Source of the DNA: Pseudalkalibacillus sp045920555
GTDB taxonomy: Bacteria > Bacillota > Bacilli > Bacillales > Fictibacillaceae
Length of the DNA stretch: 64,000 bases
Assembly: GCF_045920555.1 (NCBI RefSeq)
Contig: NZ_CP174509.1
Span: 1,860,001 to 1,924,000 of the forward strand
Direction of reading: 5' to 3'
Positions within the stretch are counted from its first letter, which is position 1. Each line of letters begins with the position of its first letter. The notes under the pieces are model-generated. The model made no database searches. It had not been told where the DNA came from and saw only the letters and a program-made list of their open reading frames with translations. Positions 9,388 to 17,183 of the stretch are shown here, one piece after another. The translations under genes and the position numbers were made by a program.

Positions 9388-9948
9388 TTACAGGAGGTTC
9401 AAAATCTCTTTACAACGGTTGATCGAGACTTCAGTGGATCTGACAAGACTGTAGTCTCCTTTTTCTTTTCGGACCTTCAAAGCAACTTGAAAGAGGGAGT
9501 AGGCAGCTTCATACTCACCTTCCTCAAACTTACACTTCCCATAGTGCTGATAAAGAAAGTCTTTATAAGGTTCATAACGTTGATCATTATGTAGCCGTTT
9601 TATCAATTCATTAAAAAGTACGTTTGCTTTCTCGAATTCTTGTTGCCATTGATAGGTATGAGCTATTCTTAACTGATTGATGAAAACCGATGTCAGATTA
9701 TTTCTCTGGCTATGAAGTCTGATCGCTTGTTTCAAAAATTGCTCACTTTCATCCAGTTCGCCGAGAATCCGTAAATACACCCCTATTTCACCATGAAGCA
9801 TAGCTTTTTTGTCAAGGTCCTCCAATGATTCCAGGCCATCAATCATATGTTGAACGCCGTTTCTCATTTCCTTTTGATTTATAGGTTTTTCACGTAAATC
9901 CTTATCAAATGTGAACTCCATGTTAAATGACGAACAATTATTAACCAT
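9388..9948 (-). CDS. Tetratricopeptide-repeat protein
   Basis: About 186 residues. The helical pairs around GEIGVYLRILGELDESEQFL, RIAHTYQWQQEFEKANVLFN and YGKCKFEEGEYEAAYSLFQV have TPR spacing (Ala/Gly/Tyr at helix contacts), so it is probably a protein-binding scaffold. Two starts are possible: a GTG at 10008 overlapping the stop of the acetyltransferase gene by four bases (GTGA), or the ATG at 9948 preceded by AGGGAG at good spacing. I prefer 9948. It is downstream of and likely co-transcribed with the N-acetyltransferase gene. A partner or pathway cannot be inferred. Confidence 0.75.
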   Translation of the reverse strand: MVNNCSSFNMEFTFDKDLREKPINQKEMRNGVQHMIDGLESLEDLDKKAMLHGEIGVYLRILGELDESEQFLKQAIRLHSQRNNLTSVFINQLRIAHTYQWQQEFEKANVLFNELIKRLHNDQRYEPYKDFLYQHYGKCKFEEGEYEAAYSLFQVALKVRKEKGDYSLVRSTEVSINRCKEILNLL

Positions 9949-10004
9949 AGGATGTTCTCCCTTCATACGTTTGGAAAACAGTGTTGAATCAGCTTCAAAT
10001 CCGT

Positions 10005-10841
10005 TCACGAATCTTGGAAAATCTTCACACCCCGGTCTTCTAAAAATGACACAGCACTCAGTGACACGTCTTCTTCTATACCAAATACCTGGTACACATT
10101 AGATGCCCAGCTTTTTTGATCAGTAAACTTCGATACTTCCTTTGTGTACTCATTTTTTCTTGTGATAGTCTCATTGTTCAGGTAATAACAATACCTCGGT
10201 TTGAAGATGGTTGCACTCAGCCTTCTCATTACGATGTTGTCGGGTTCATCCATATGGGAATGTGCGATATCTGCTTCAAAGTCTTCCAAAGAGAGGGGAA
10301 TCCAGTCGATTTCTTTTTTTACGAATGATTTACCGTCTGCATGCCTGTCTATTTCAAAAAGGGAGGGAGCAATCTTTTTTATAAAAATTTCTTCTCCTAA
10401 CTTTTTGATTCGCAACCTTCCTTCCTCCGGTAATTTTAGAGGAGAAAATAGAGGAGCACCGTATCCCACATCGACGTAGTAACTTTCGTTATCAAAGTGG
10501 ACCATTATTGCGACATGGCCGTTCCGAACCCGTACTAATGAGGAGTTGTATCCAAGGGCAGCCAGAAGTTTCGCGAAATGGATGTTCAATGGATAGCAAG
10601 TGCCTCCCCAGCCGATTTTGGCACGATCAATGAACGCCTCTGTATTATGTATGTACCGTATACTTACATCATTTTTTACATAATGATATTTGCTGAAGTT
10701 CTCGTAAGGAATTGTATGTAAATGAGACCGGATCAACGTTCTCAAGAAAGCTAAATCTATTTGAGAAACGTCCTTTACATTTAAAATATTCAAATATTGT
10801 TTTGTGGTTTCTATCGAAAGGGGATGTTGGGACGTTTTCAC
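10005..10841 (-). CDS. Arylamine N-acetyltransferase
   Basis: 278 residues. The Cys-His-Asp triad of the NAT family is visible: Cys82 in GWGGTCYPLN, His109 in NGHVAIMV and Asp124 in YYVDVGYG. The N-terminal helical part includes the family's HLHTIPYENF motif. The enzyme transfers an acetyl group from acetyl-CoA to aromatic amines or hydrazines in the cytoplasm. Many Bacillus NATs carry RGG.C.E/Q around the nucleophile; here it is WGGTCYPLN. Its stop overlaps the possible GTG start of the TPR gene downstream, suggesting one transcription unit. Confidence 0.88.
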   Translation of the reverse strand: MKTSQHPLSIETTKQYLNILNVKDVSQIDLAFLRTLIRSHLHTIPYENFSKYHYVKNDVSIRYIHNTEAFIDRAKIGWGGTCYPLNIHFAKLLAALGYNSSLVRVRNGHVAIMVHFDNESYYVDVGYGAPLFSPLKLPEEGRLRIKKLGEEIFIKKIAPSLFEIDRHADGKSFVKKEIDWIPLSLEDFEADIAHSHMDEPDNIVMRRLSATIFKPRYCYYLNNETITRKNEYTKEVSKFTDQKSWASNVYQVFGIEEDVSLSAVSFLEDRGVKIFQDS

Positions 10842-10902
10842 GACAACCTCCTTAATGTGGGTGATCTTGATGTTATAGAAATAATTGTTAGGACCAAACA
10901 GT

Positions 10903-11361
10903 TTACACCGTTACCTTCGCCTCTGATTCTGCAAGTTCCTTTAATCTTGTCATTTGTTTGTGAAGGATTCTCTTAGTCAGCCAACCAAACAAGAAGCCCA
11001 TGATCTTGGTAAACGTATTGGCAGTACCCATTTCCGCACGATAGTTCAGACGTGTCCCATTTGTGGTTTCTGAGAGTTGATAATAGACACTTACAGCAAA
11101 ACTTTGATTACCGATTTTGACAGCGATCGAATCAGGACGGTCATAAGCAATCACTTCACCGACATATTCCACCACACGCCCGCCTTCTTTTATTTTCTGT
11201 TTGAAGTGCGATCCTACAGGATTTTCTGCATCATAGACCCCAACATATTCCGTTTCCTGTAAACCTTCCATCCAAATCTTTTGTTTTTCATTGTCATTGA
11301 TGCAATCAAATACAGTTTCTCTCTGGGCGTGGATGTCTATTGTATAGGTGAAATCGCTCAT
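10903..11361 (-). CDS. SRPBCC (START/Bet v1-like) family protein
   Basis: 152 residues starting MSDFTYTIDIHAQRETVFDC, with a strong AGGAGGG site upstream of the ATG. The pattern (beta strand, HAQRETVFDCINDNEKQKIWM helix, TRLNYRAEMG strand and long C-terminal amphipathic helix) is that of the polyketide-cyclase/SRPBCC ligand-binding fold. The usual role is binding a hydrophobic ligand; none can be named. It lies 61 bases upstream of the acetyltransferase gene on the same strand, so it may head that operon. Confidence 0.8.
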   Translation of the reverse strand: MSDFTYTIDIHAQRETVFDCINDNEKQKIWMEGLQETEYVGVYDAENPVGSHFKQKIKEGGRVVEYVGEVIAYDRPDSIAVKIGNQSFAVSVYYQLSETTNGTRLNYRAEMGTANTFTKIMGFLFGWLTKRILHKQMTRLKELAESEAKVTV

Positions 11362-11498
11362 ACTAAACCCTCCTTTTTTCTCTTTTCAGTCTATTTCTAC
11401 AATAATAGAATGAATCCTTTATTGTCCATTCATTTTTAACGTTTGGATACAAGAAAATAAGAGGATGAAGTATTTGATAATAGAAGTATCCATAAATT

Positions 11499-11906
11499 AA
11501 TGAATTTCAGCGTAAACAACTAGAGAAAAATCCAAACGTTAGGCATGTATCAGATCGATCAATAACGTTTCAGCCAGAGTTCAAAGTAAAAGCTGTGAAG
11601 GAGAACTTAGAAGGAAAAGGTCCTATGGACATCTTCAAAGAGGCTGGGTTTGACGTAGACATCATTGGTCACAAAAAGCCAAACCAATGTTTAAAGCGCT
11701 GGAGAAAAACCTATCAAGAATTAGGCGAAGAAAGGTTCTTGGAAGAACGCCGAGGAAAAGGGAGCACTGGCCGTCCATCTTCGAAGGAACTGACAGCTGA
11801 ACAAAAGCTTAAGAATGCAGAAGCACGTATTAAATTCCTGGAAGCAGAGAATGACTTCTTAAAAAAGCTCGAAGAACTGGAGAGGCAGGCGAAGAAGAAG
11901 AAATAG
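11499..11906 (+). pseudogene. IS3-family transposase OrfA
   Basis: In-frame homology runs from about 11502 (EFQRKQLEKNPNVRHV, then ITFQPEFKVKAVKENLEGKG) through DIFKEAGFDVDIIG (HTH region) and WRKTYQELGEERFLEERRGK to a heptad-rich tail ending in KKKK and a TAG at 11904. No ATG, GTG or TTG sits at the natural beginning of the homology (the codons there are ATT AAT GAA), so the start is either lost or non-canonical. A -1 slip in the AAGAAGAAGAAATAG zone would fuse it to OrfB. Confidence 0.6.
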
Positions 11907-11944
11907 TCCCAACATCTGTAAAGTTTGAACTCATTGAGGCCACA

Positions 11945-12480
11945 GTGCGCAAACATCAAATGAAAGAGATGATTAGCTACCTGTGTAAATTGGCATCTGT
12001 AAATCGGAACAGCTATTATGCATGGTTAAAAGCAGAGACAAATCGCATGGAAAGAGAACGGAAAGATGAAGCCGACTTCAAACTAATTAAGGATATCCAT
12101 GATTCCAAACACGGAAAATCGGGTGGACGGGCTATCAGAATGATTCTTGAGAATGTATATGGTGTAGTCATGAACCTAAAGAAGATCTATCGGCTAATGA
12201 AAAAATTCAATCTTCAAACCAAGATTAGACGCGCTAACCCTTATACAAAGCGACACAGGAACATAATACGTGTCCGAACCTATTGAATCGTCAGTTTGTC
12301 CAAACGGATCCAGGAATGGTTTTACTAACGGATATTACCTATCTCTATCTCGAAAATGGAACACCTGTCTATTTGTCTTGTGTCAAAGATGGAACCACAC
12401 GTGAAATCTTAGCCAACTACTTATCAACATCATTAGAAATGGGTATTGTTTATCGTACGCTTGAAAAGCACCTAGTTTAA
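11945..12480 (+). pseudogene. IS3-family transposase OrfB, truncated
   Basis: The N-terminal part carries the HTH_21-like segment (SVNRNSYYAWLKAETNR ... HGKSGGRAIRMILENVYGVV). A frameshift around 12258-12285 separates it from the integrase-core start TDPGMVLLTDITYLYL, which holds the first Asp of the DDE triad. The frame ends at TAA 12478 shortly after STSLEMGIVYRTLEKH, so the second Asp and the Glu are missing. It is non-functional. Confidence 0.75.
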
Positions 12481-12504
12481 CCGTGTCTACTTGACAGGGG
12501 TAAG

Positions 12505-12775
12505 ACCACAATTCCGGGGTCACCTCCTAGCTGCTTAGGTCCTTTTATTAACCTGTCTATTTTTAAGGGTACAGTTCAAGTCCTCATCGAGGGCTTTTTC
12601 TTTTGCGTTTTTTTTTGGAAGAAATTTTATCGGCGCAATTGAAGTGGTTATCGGCGATTCTGGAATTATAACGGCTATTTTTGAGAAATATAGGCCAAAC
12701 GACAAAAAACGACCTTTATCACAAAAATTAAAACTGTCGATCAACCACCTTTCAAACTAGTAAATGATTCCTTTT
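12505..12775. other. Non-coding spacer between the IS remnant and the fructose operon
   Basis: Holds a small hairpin AGTCCTC-ATC-GAGGGCT followed by TTTTTCTTTT at about 12578-12604, which may be a stranded terminator. It also has TATCGGCG words at 12630 and 12651 like those near 1170-1300. No gene is supported. Confidence 0.4.
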
Positions 12776-12819
12776 GAATGAAATTGAGTGAAAATGATTG
12801 AAATATGAGCGAAAATGAA
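12776..12819. promoter_or_regulatory. Phased direct repeats upstream of fruR, candidate FruR operator
   Basis: GAATGAAATTGA at 12776, GAGTGAAAATGA at 12786, GATTGAAATATGA at 12796 and GAGCGAAAATGA at 12807 share the form GANTGAAANNTGA at 10-11 base spacing. The two best copies are exactly 21 bases (two helical turns) apart. DeoR-family repressors such as FruR bind direct repeats, so autoregulation of fruRKA is a fair inference. Confidence 0.5.
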
Positions 12820-12847
12820 TTACATTTATAAAAAAGGTGGTGTGAAA

Positions 12848-13600
12848 GTGCTTACAACGAAACGGCATGAAATCATTTTGACCTTATTAAAAAAACAGAA
12901 AACAGCATCTATACATGAACTCAGTGAGCATACGGGTGCTTCCATCTCTACAATCCGTCGTGATCTTGAGAAGCTGGAGCAGGAAGAGAAGCTTAAACGA
13001 GTCCATGGTGGTGCTTCACATATAAATAATAATCGGTATGAACCAGAATTAGAGGAAAAACAAGGTCTTAATGAGCCAGCAAAAGCTCAGATTGGAAAAG
13101 CTGCTGCAGAATTGATAGAGGAAGGAGATAGTCTCTTTATCGATGCAGGGACCACTACCCAACATATCCTATCGCATTTGGAAAATAAAAATGTCGTTGT
13201 GGTCACAAACGCCTATCATTTTGTAACCCCGCTTTTGGAAATCGGGGTAGAAGTCCATCTGACAGGCGGACGTGCAAAATCGAAAACCGGTGCTCTTATC
13301 GGTGTCCAGGCAGAGGATACCCTCCAGTCTTTCCGGTTCGATAAATCTTTCATCGGGATGAACGGCATCCACTCCAAGCACGGGTACACGACACCGGACC
13401 CTGAAGAAGCGCGGATCAAACGACTTACGATGAAACTGTCCAAGCAAGCATTTGTCCTCGTGGATGATTCTAAATTCCAACAGGTGTCTTTTTCAAAAGT
13501 CGGAGACATCGAAGACGCAGAAATCATCACCAACAGGGAAGAGGATTCAATATTACGAGAATTCCAAAATACAACAACAGTAAAAGTGGTGAAAATATGA
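12848..13600 (+). CDS. fruR: DeoR-family transcriptional regulator of the fructose operon
   Basis: 250 residues from GTG 12848, preceded by AAAGGTGG; an upstream ATG at 12815 would add 11 residues lacking homology. The N-terminal DeoR helix-turn-helix is clear (RHEIILTLLKKQKTASIHEL, then SISTIRRDLEKLEQEEKLKR and VHGGA). The C-terminal DeoRC sugar-phosphate sensor includes FIDAGTTTQHILSHL, VVVTNAYH and the ALIGVQAEDTLQSFRFDKSFIG segment. In Bacillus, FruR represses fruRKA and is relieved by fructose-1-phosphate; the order and overlap here match. It overlaps fruK by four bases (ATGA), so translation is coupled. Confidence 0.9.
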   Translation: MLTTKRHEIILTLLKKQKTASIHELSEHTGASISTIRRDLEKLEQEEKLKRVHGGASHINNNRYEPELEEKQGLNEPAKAQIGKAAAELIEEGDSLFIDAGTTTQHILSHLENKNVVVVTNAYHFVTPLLEIGVEVHLTGGRAKSKTGALIGVQAEDTLQSFRFDKSFIGMNGIHSKHGYTTPDPEEARIKRLTMKLSKQAFVLVDDSKFQQVSFSKVGDIEDAEIITNREEDSILREFQNTTTVKVVKI

Positions 13601-14520
13601 TTTATACAGTTACGCTCAATCCTTCTTTGGATTATATCGTCGGGCTTGAAAACTTAGAGCTCGGAAAAGTCAACAGGACCGAAGAAACCTATAAATTCCC
13701 AGGTGGTAAAGGGATCAACGTGTCCAGGGTCCTCAAGCGATTGGGACACTCATCCTGTGCGCTCGGTTTTATTGGCGGTTTTACCGGTGATTTCATCAAA
13801 TCGGCAATCGAAACGGAAGAAATTGAGACAGATTTTGTACAGGTGGAAGGCGATTCACGCATCAACGTGAAACTAAGAGCTGATCTCGAAACTGAAGTCA
13901 ACGGTCCATCGCCTGGTATTGCTCCTCAACACCTGGATTTGCTTAAAAAGAAGTTCCGCGCTATTCGCAAAGACGATATGGTCATATTGGCAGGAAGCTT
14001 GCCTGAGAAATTGGAGCCTTCTTTTTACAGAGAGCTGATTGAACTGGTGCCTCATGGAACAAAGGTCATCGTTGACACGAAAGGCGTTCCGTTGAACCAG
14101 GCGATATTAGCAAAACCGTTTCTGATCAAACCGAATCATCATGAATTAGGCGATTTATTCAATGTCGAAATCGAAAACAGAGAAGATGCAGAGAAATATG
14201 CACGAAAGCTAGTGGAGGAAGGCGCTGAAAATGTCATCGTTTCAATGGCGGGTAATGGCGCACTCCTCGTTACAGGCACAGGAAGCTATACTTGCAATGT
14301 GCCGAAAGGGACAGTGGTGAATTCCGTCGGTGCAGGAGATTCGGTAGTTGCAGGCTTCGTATCGAGCTACTTGAACAACGGAAGCATCCTGGAAGCTTTC
14401 CAGTATGGTGTAGCAGCTGGAAGTGCATCGGCTTTCTCAATTGAATTTTGTACGAAAAATGAAGTAGAAGAACTGTTCAAAACAATCCAAGTCCGTGAAT
14501 TCGAAAAAGGAGGAGAATAG
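13597..14520 (+). CDS. fruK: 1-phosphofructokinase (PfkB family)
   Basis: 307 residues starting MIYTVTLNPSLDYIV, a standard 1-PfrK/LacC opening. The PfkB sugar-binding motif FPGGKGINVSRVLKRLG and the C-terminal ATP/anion-hole motif VVNSVGAGDSVVAGF (with the catalytic Asp in GAGDS) are intact. It phosphorylates fructose-1-phosphate, made by the downstream PTS, to fructose-1,6-bisphosphate for glycolysis. The start ATG overlaps the fruR stop and the next gene begins two bases after this stop, so this is a tight operon. Confidence 0.92.
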   Translation: MIYTVTLNPSLDYIVGLENLELGKVNRTEETYKFPGGKGINVSRVLKRLGHSSCALGFIGGFTGDFIKSAIETEEIETDFVQVEGDSRINVKLRADLETEVNGPSPGIAPQHLDLLKKKFRAIRKDDMVILAGSLPEKLEPSFYRELIELVPHGTKVIVDTKGVPLNQAILAKPFLIKPNHHELGDLFNVEIENREDAEKYARKLVEEGAENVIVSMAGNGALLVTGTGSYTCNVPKGTVVNSVGAGDSVVAGFVSSYLNNGSILEAFQYGVAAGSASAFSIEFCTKNEVEELFKTIQVREFEKGGE

Positions 14521-14522
14521 AC

Positions 14523-16394
14523 ATGGCTGTATCTGAATTACTGTCAAAAGTGCAGTTGAACCTGAAGGCGACAAGTAAAAAAGACGTGATTGACGAGCTG
14601 GCAAGCGCACTTCATCAAGCTGGAAAGATTTCAGACCTGAATATATTCAAGGAAGCAATATTAAAACGGGAAATGGAAAGTACGACCGGTATTGGTGAAG
14701 GCATTGCCATTCCGCATGCGAAAAGCAGTGCAGTAAACGAGCCAAGCATCGTATTCGGACGTTCTGCAGAAGGACTGGACTATGAAGCACTTGACGGACA
14801 ACCCAGTCATCTGTTTTTCATGATCGCGGTACCTGAAGGGGCTAACAATGAGCATTTGGAGGCATTGTCGAAGTTATCTACTTACCTGATGAACCCTGGG
14901 TTTAAGGAAACGCTATTGAAAGCAGAGACCGAAGAGGATGTCGTCTCTGCATTCAAAGCAAAAGAGCAAGAAGAGGGCGATACTGATACGGAGGAAAATG
15001 TCGATCAAGCCCCAGTTGAAGAAACAGTATCCCGAAAACGAATCGTTGCTGTAACAGCGTGCCCTACCGGAATTGCCCACACCTTCATGGCTGCTGATAA
15101 TCTGAAAGCAAAGGCGAAAGAGTTGGGTTATGACATTAAGGTGCAGACGAACGGATCAAGCGGTGTGAAAAATAAACTGACGGAAAAAGACATCGAGGAA
15201 GCAGATGGTGTTATCGTTGCGGCGAGTACGAAGGTCGACCTTGAACCATTTGTCGGGAAACCCCTCGTTCAAGCACCAGTGACTGATGGAATTCGTGAAC
15301 CAGAGCGACTTTTGAAAAAAGCTGCAGAAGGGGAAGCCTCTGTTTACCACGGCGATCCTTCCTCAAGCCGAAAAGGGGATGATTCAGGAGGTACAGAAAG
15401 TAGAAGCGGTTTTTACAAGCACTTGATGAACGGTGTTTCGAACATGCTTCCTCTTGTCGTCGGTGGAGGAATATTGATTGCTTTATCGTTCCTGATTGAT
15501 ATTGATGGAAACAACCCTGTTTCTCAAATGTTCATGACAATAGGTGGAGAAAATGCGTTCTTCCTGCTCGTTCCGGTCTTATCAGGATTCATCGCAATGA
15601 GTATTGCTGATCGTCCTGGATTGGCGCCAGGTCTTGTCGGTGGTCTAATGGCCGCTAATGGAGGGGCTGGATTTTTAGGTGGATTGATTTCCGGATTTCT
15701 TGCTGGCTATGTAGTTGTACTATTGAAAAAGGCATTCCGAAACTTGCCTCAATCACTTGAAGGTTTGAAACCGGTCTTGCTGTATCCGTTATTCGGAATC
15801 TTGATCACTGGCGTAGTTATGAGTTTCATTGTTGGACCGCTTGGAGGATTTAATGAGTGGTTGAAAGACGCGCTCAGCAGCTTAGGAACTGGAAATGCTG
15901 TTCTGCTCGGCGTAATCATCGGAGGTATGATGGCGATTGACATGGGTGGACCGATCAATAAGGCTGCGTACACGTTCGGAATTGCACTTATTGAAGCAGG
16001 AACCTATGGACCGATGGCTGCGATCATGGCGGGTGGTATGGTTCCTCCACTTGGAATGGCGATTGCCACAACCGTCTTCAAAAATCGCTTCAACAAACAA
16101 GAACGTGAAGCGGGAAAAACCGCTTATGTACTGGGAGCATCATTCATAACAGAAGCAGCAATCCCATTTGCAGCAGCTGATCCGGTACGTGTCATTTCGG
16201 CTTCAGTCGCAGGTTCCGCATTAGCTGGCGGGCTTTCAATGCTGTTTGGAAACGCGACACCAGCACCACATGGCGGTTTGTTCGTCATCTTGACGGTTGA
16301 AAATGCAATTCTTTACATCGTAGCTATTCTTGCAGGTGCATTATTGACAGCCTTCCTGACTGGCATTCTTAAAAAAACAAAAACCGTACAATAA
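14523..16394 (+). CDS. fruA: Fructose-specific PTS enzyme IIABC
   Basis: 623 residues with all three PTS domains in order. IIA (1-150) has the phospho-accepting His65 in GEGIAIPHAKS. IIB (about 172-275) has Cys180 in VTACPTGIAHTFMAA. IIC (about 295-620) has many transmembrane segments, including GGMMAIDMGGPINKAAY and TEAAIPFAAADPVR. An acidic, flexible linker (EEGDTDTEEN) joins IIA and IIB. It takes up fructose and phosphorylates it to fructose-1-phosphate, the substrate of FruK. AAAGGAGGAG sits just before the ATG and within the end of fruK. A terminator follows. Confidence 0.93.
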   Translation: MAVSELLSKVQLNLKATSKKDVIDELASALHQAGKISDLNIFKEAILKREMESTTGIGEGIAIPHAKSSAVNEPSIVFGRSAEGLDYEALDGQPSHLFFMIAVPEGANNEHLEALSKLSTYLMNPGFKETLLKAETEEDVVSAFKAKEQEEGDTDTEENVDQAPVEETVSRKRIVAVTACPTGIAHTFMAADNLKAKAKELGYDIKVQTNGSSGVKNKLTEKDIEEADGVIVAASTKVDLEPFVGKPLVQAPVTDGIREPERLLKKAAEGEASVYHGDPSSSRKGDDSGGTESRSGFYKHLMNGVSNMLPLVVGGGILIALSFLIDIDGNNPVSQMFMTIGGENAFFLLVPVLSGFIAMSIADRPGLAPGLVGGLMAANGGAGFLGGLISGFLAGYVVVLLKKAFRNLPQSLEGLKPVLLYPLFGILITGVVMSFIVGPLGGFNEWLKDALSSLGTGNAVLLGVIIGGMMAIDMGGPINKAAYTFGIALIEAGTYGPMAAIMAGGMVPPLGMAIATTVFKNRFNKQEREAGKTAYVLGASFITEAAIPFAAADPVRVISASVAGSALAGGLSMLFGNATPAPHGGLFVILTVENAILYIVAILAGALLTAFLTGILKKTKTVQ

Positions 16395-16406
16395 AAAACT
16401 TCTATT

Positions 16407-16442
16407 AAGGTGATCCTAAATCAAGGGTCACCTTTATTTTTT
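16407..16442 (+). terminator. Terminator of the fruRKA operon
   Basis: AAGGTGATCC, 8-base loop, GGGTCACCTT, then TATTTTTT. Confidence 0.85.
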
Positions 16443-16461
16443 GTGCATTGCAAATTAGTGT

Positions 16462-16722
16462 TCAGTCTTCTTCATCTTCGTTTTCCTGTGCTGATAACCA
16501 TGACAAGGCTTCCCTGATAAGGTTGTTCATTTTTCTATTGATGAAGTCCTCGCCATATTTTTCCTTCGCTTCTTCTAATTCGGCCAACACCTTATCATCC
16601 AGTCGGATGATCGGTTTATCTTCTTCCAGTTCATTGAAGAGTTCGATAATCGCATCCAAACCTTCTGACATTTTATCGATTGAACGGCTGAATTCATTAT
16701 ATTCCCGTTTGATTGCTTTCAT
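16462..16722 (-). CDS. Small acidic protein with a possible ribbon-helix-helix segment
   Basis: 86 residues, highly charged, preceded on its strand by GGAGGGAATTCC before the ATG. The middle, IIRLDDKVLAELEEAKEKYG followed by NRKMNNLIREALSWL, has the strand-helix-helix rhythm of ribbon-helix-helix DNA-binding proteins, though the match is by eye only. The tail is very acidic (QENEDEED). It stands alone, convergent with fruA. A conserved Bacillus hypothetical protein is the safe description. Confidence 0.6.
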   Translation of the reverse strand: MKAIKREYNEFSRSIDKMSEGLDAIIELFNELEEDKPIIRLDDKVLAELEEAKEKYGEDFINRKMNNLIREALSWLSAQENEDEED

Positions 16723-16821
16723 GGAATTCCCTCCGACATTTTAGGAATGGCTTTTTTGGTATTTAGTGTTGATTTCTGTGCAATTCACTATTTAAACTCA
16801 ACATTAATATTCAACAAAGCC

Positions 16822-16857
16822 TAAAAATAAAAAGCACCCAGCATGAAGCTGGATGCT
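16822..16857 (-). terminator. Terminator of the SASP gene
   Basis: On the minus strand AGCATCCAGC, TTCAT loop, GCTGGGTGCT, then TTTTTATTTTT. Confidence 0.85.
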
Positions 16858-16870
16858 CTTCCCGGGGTAA

Positions 16871-17071
16871 TTATCTCATACCGCCCATTGATTGTTGAGC
16901 CATTTGTACTAGACGCTTCGTAATTTCTCCACCAACAGAACCGTTAGCACGTGAAGCTGTGTCTGGCCCAAGTTGTACACCGAACTCTCCAGCAATTTCG
17001 CTCTTCATGGCGTCGATTGCTGCTCTTGCACCTTGAACTACCAATTGGTTATTATTTCCTTGCTGTGCCAT
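16871..17071 (-). CDS. Alpha/beta-type small acid-soluble spore protein
   Basis: 66 residues from the ATG at 17071, which follows GGAGG; an in-frame ATG six codons upstream lacks spacing to any site. The sequence shows SASP family marks: the germination-protease cleavage region EIAGEFGVQLG, DTASRANGSVGGEITKRLV, and a Gln/Gly-rich C-terminus. These proteins coat spore DNA, protect it from UV and heat, and are degraded by Gpr in germination. Expression in the forespore (SigG) is expected from the family. The gene proves a sporulating lineage. Confidence 0.92.
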   Translation of the reverse strand: MAQQGNNNQLVVQGARAAIDAMKSEIAGEFGVQLGPDTASRANGSVGGEITKRLVQMAQQSMGGMR

Positions 17072-17183
17072 TTGAATAGCCTCCTTCAATTGACGTTCTA
17101 GATTACTAAAAGGTAATTATGTACCTTTCAATCTAAGTATTTGAGAAATTGGAAAAACCATTCAAGGGAATTTATGGTAATAT

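Larger units (their letters stand above)
11496..12504 (+). mobile_element. IS3-family (IS150-like) insertion sequence remnant
   Basis: Contains an OrfA with a helix-turn-helix and leucine-zipper tail, then an OrfB start in the -1 frame, as in IS3 elements that make OrfAB by programmed frameshifting. OrfB has a frameshift near 12258-12285 and loses its C-terminal half just after the first catalytic Asp (TDITYLYL). Immediately after the truncation comes TGTCTACTTGACAGGGGTA, which looks like the distal tail of such elements, so an internal deletion has joined mid-OrfB to the right end. Exact terminal inverted repeats and target duplication could not be resolved. Not autonomous. Confidence 0.75.

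Noticed and set aside
16462..17071. Toxin-antitoxin pair (small RHH-like protein plus small neighbour)
   Set aside because: The neighbour is a clear SASP with its own terminator between the two genes.
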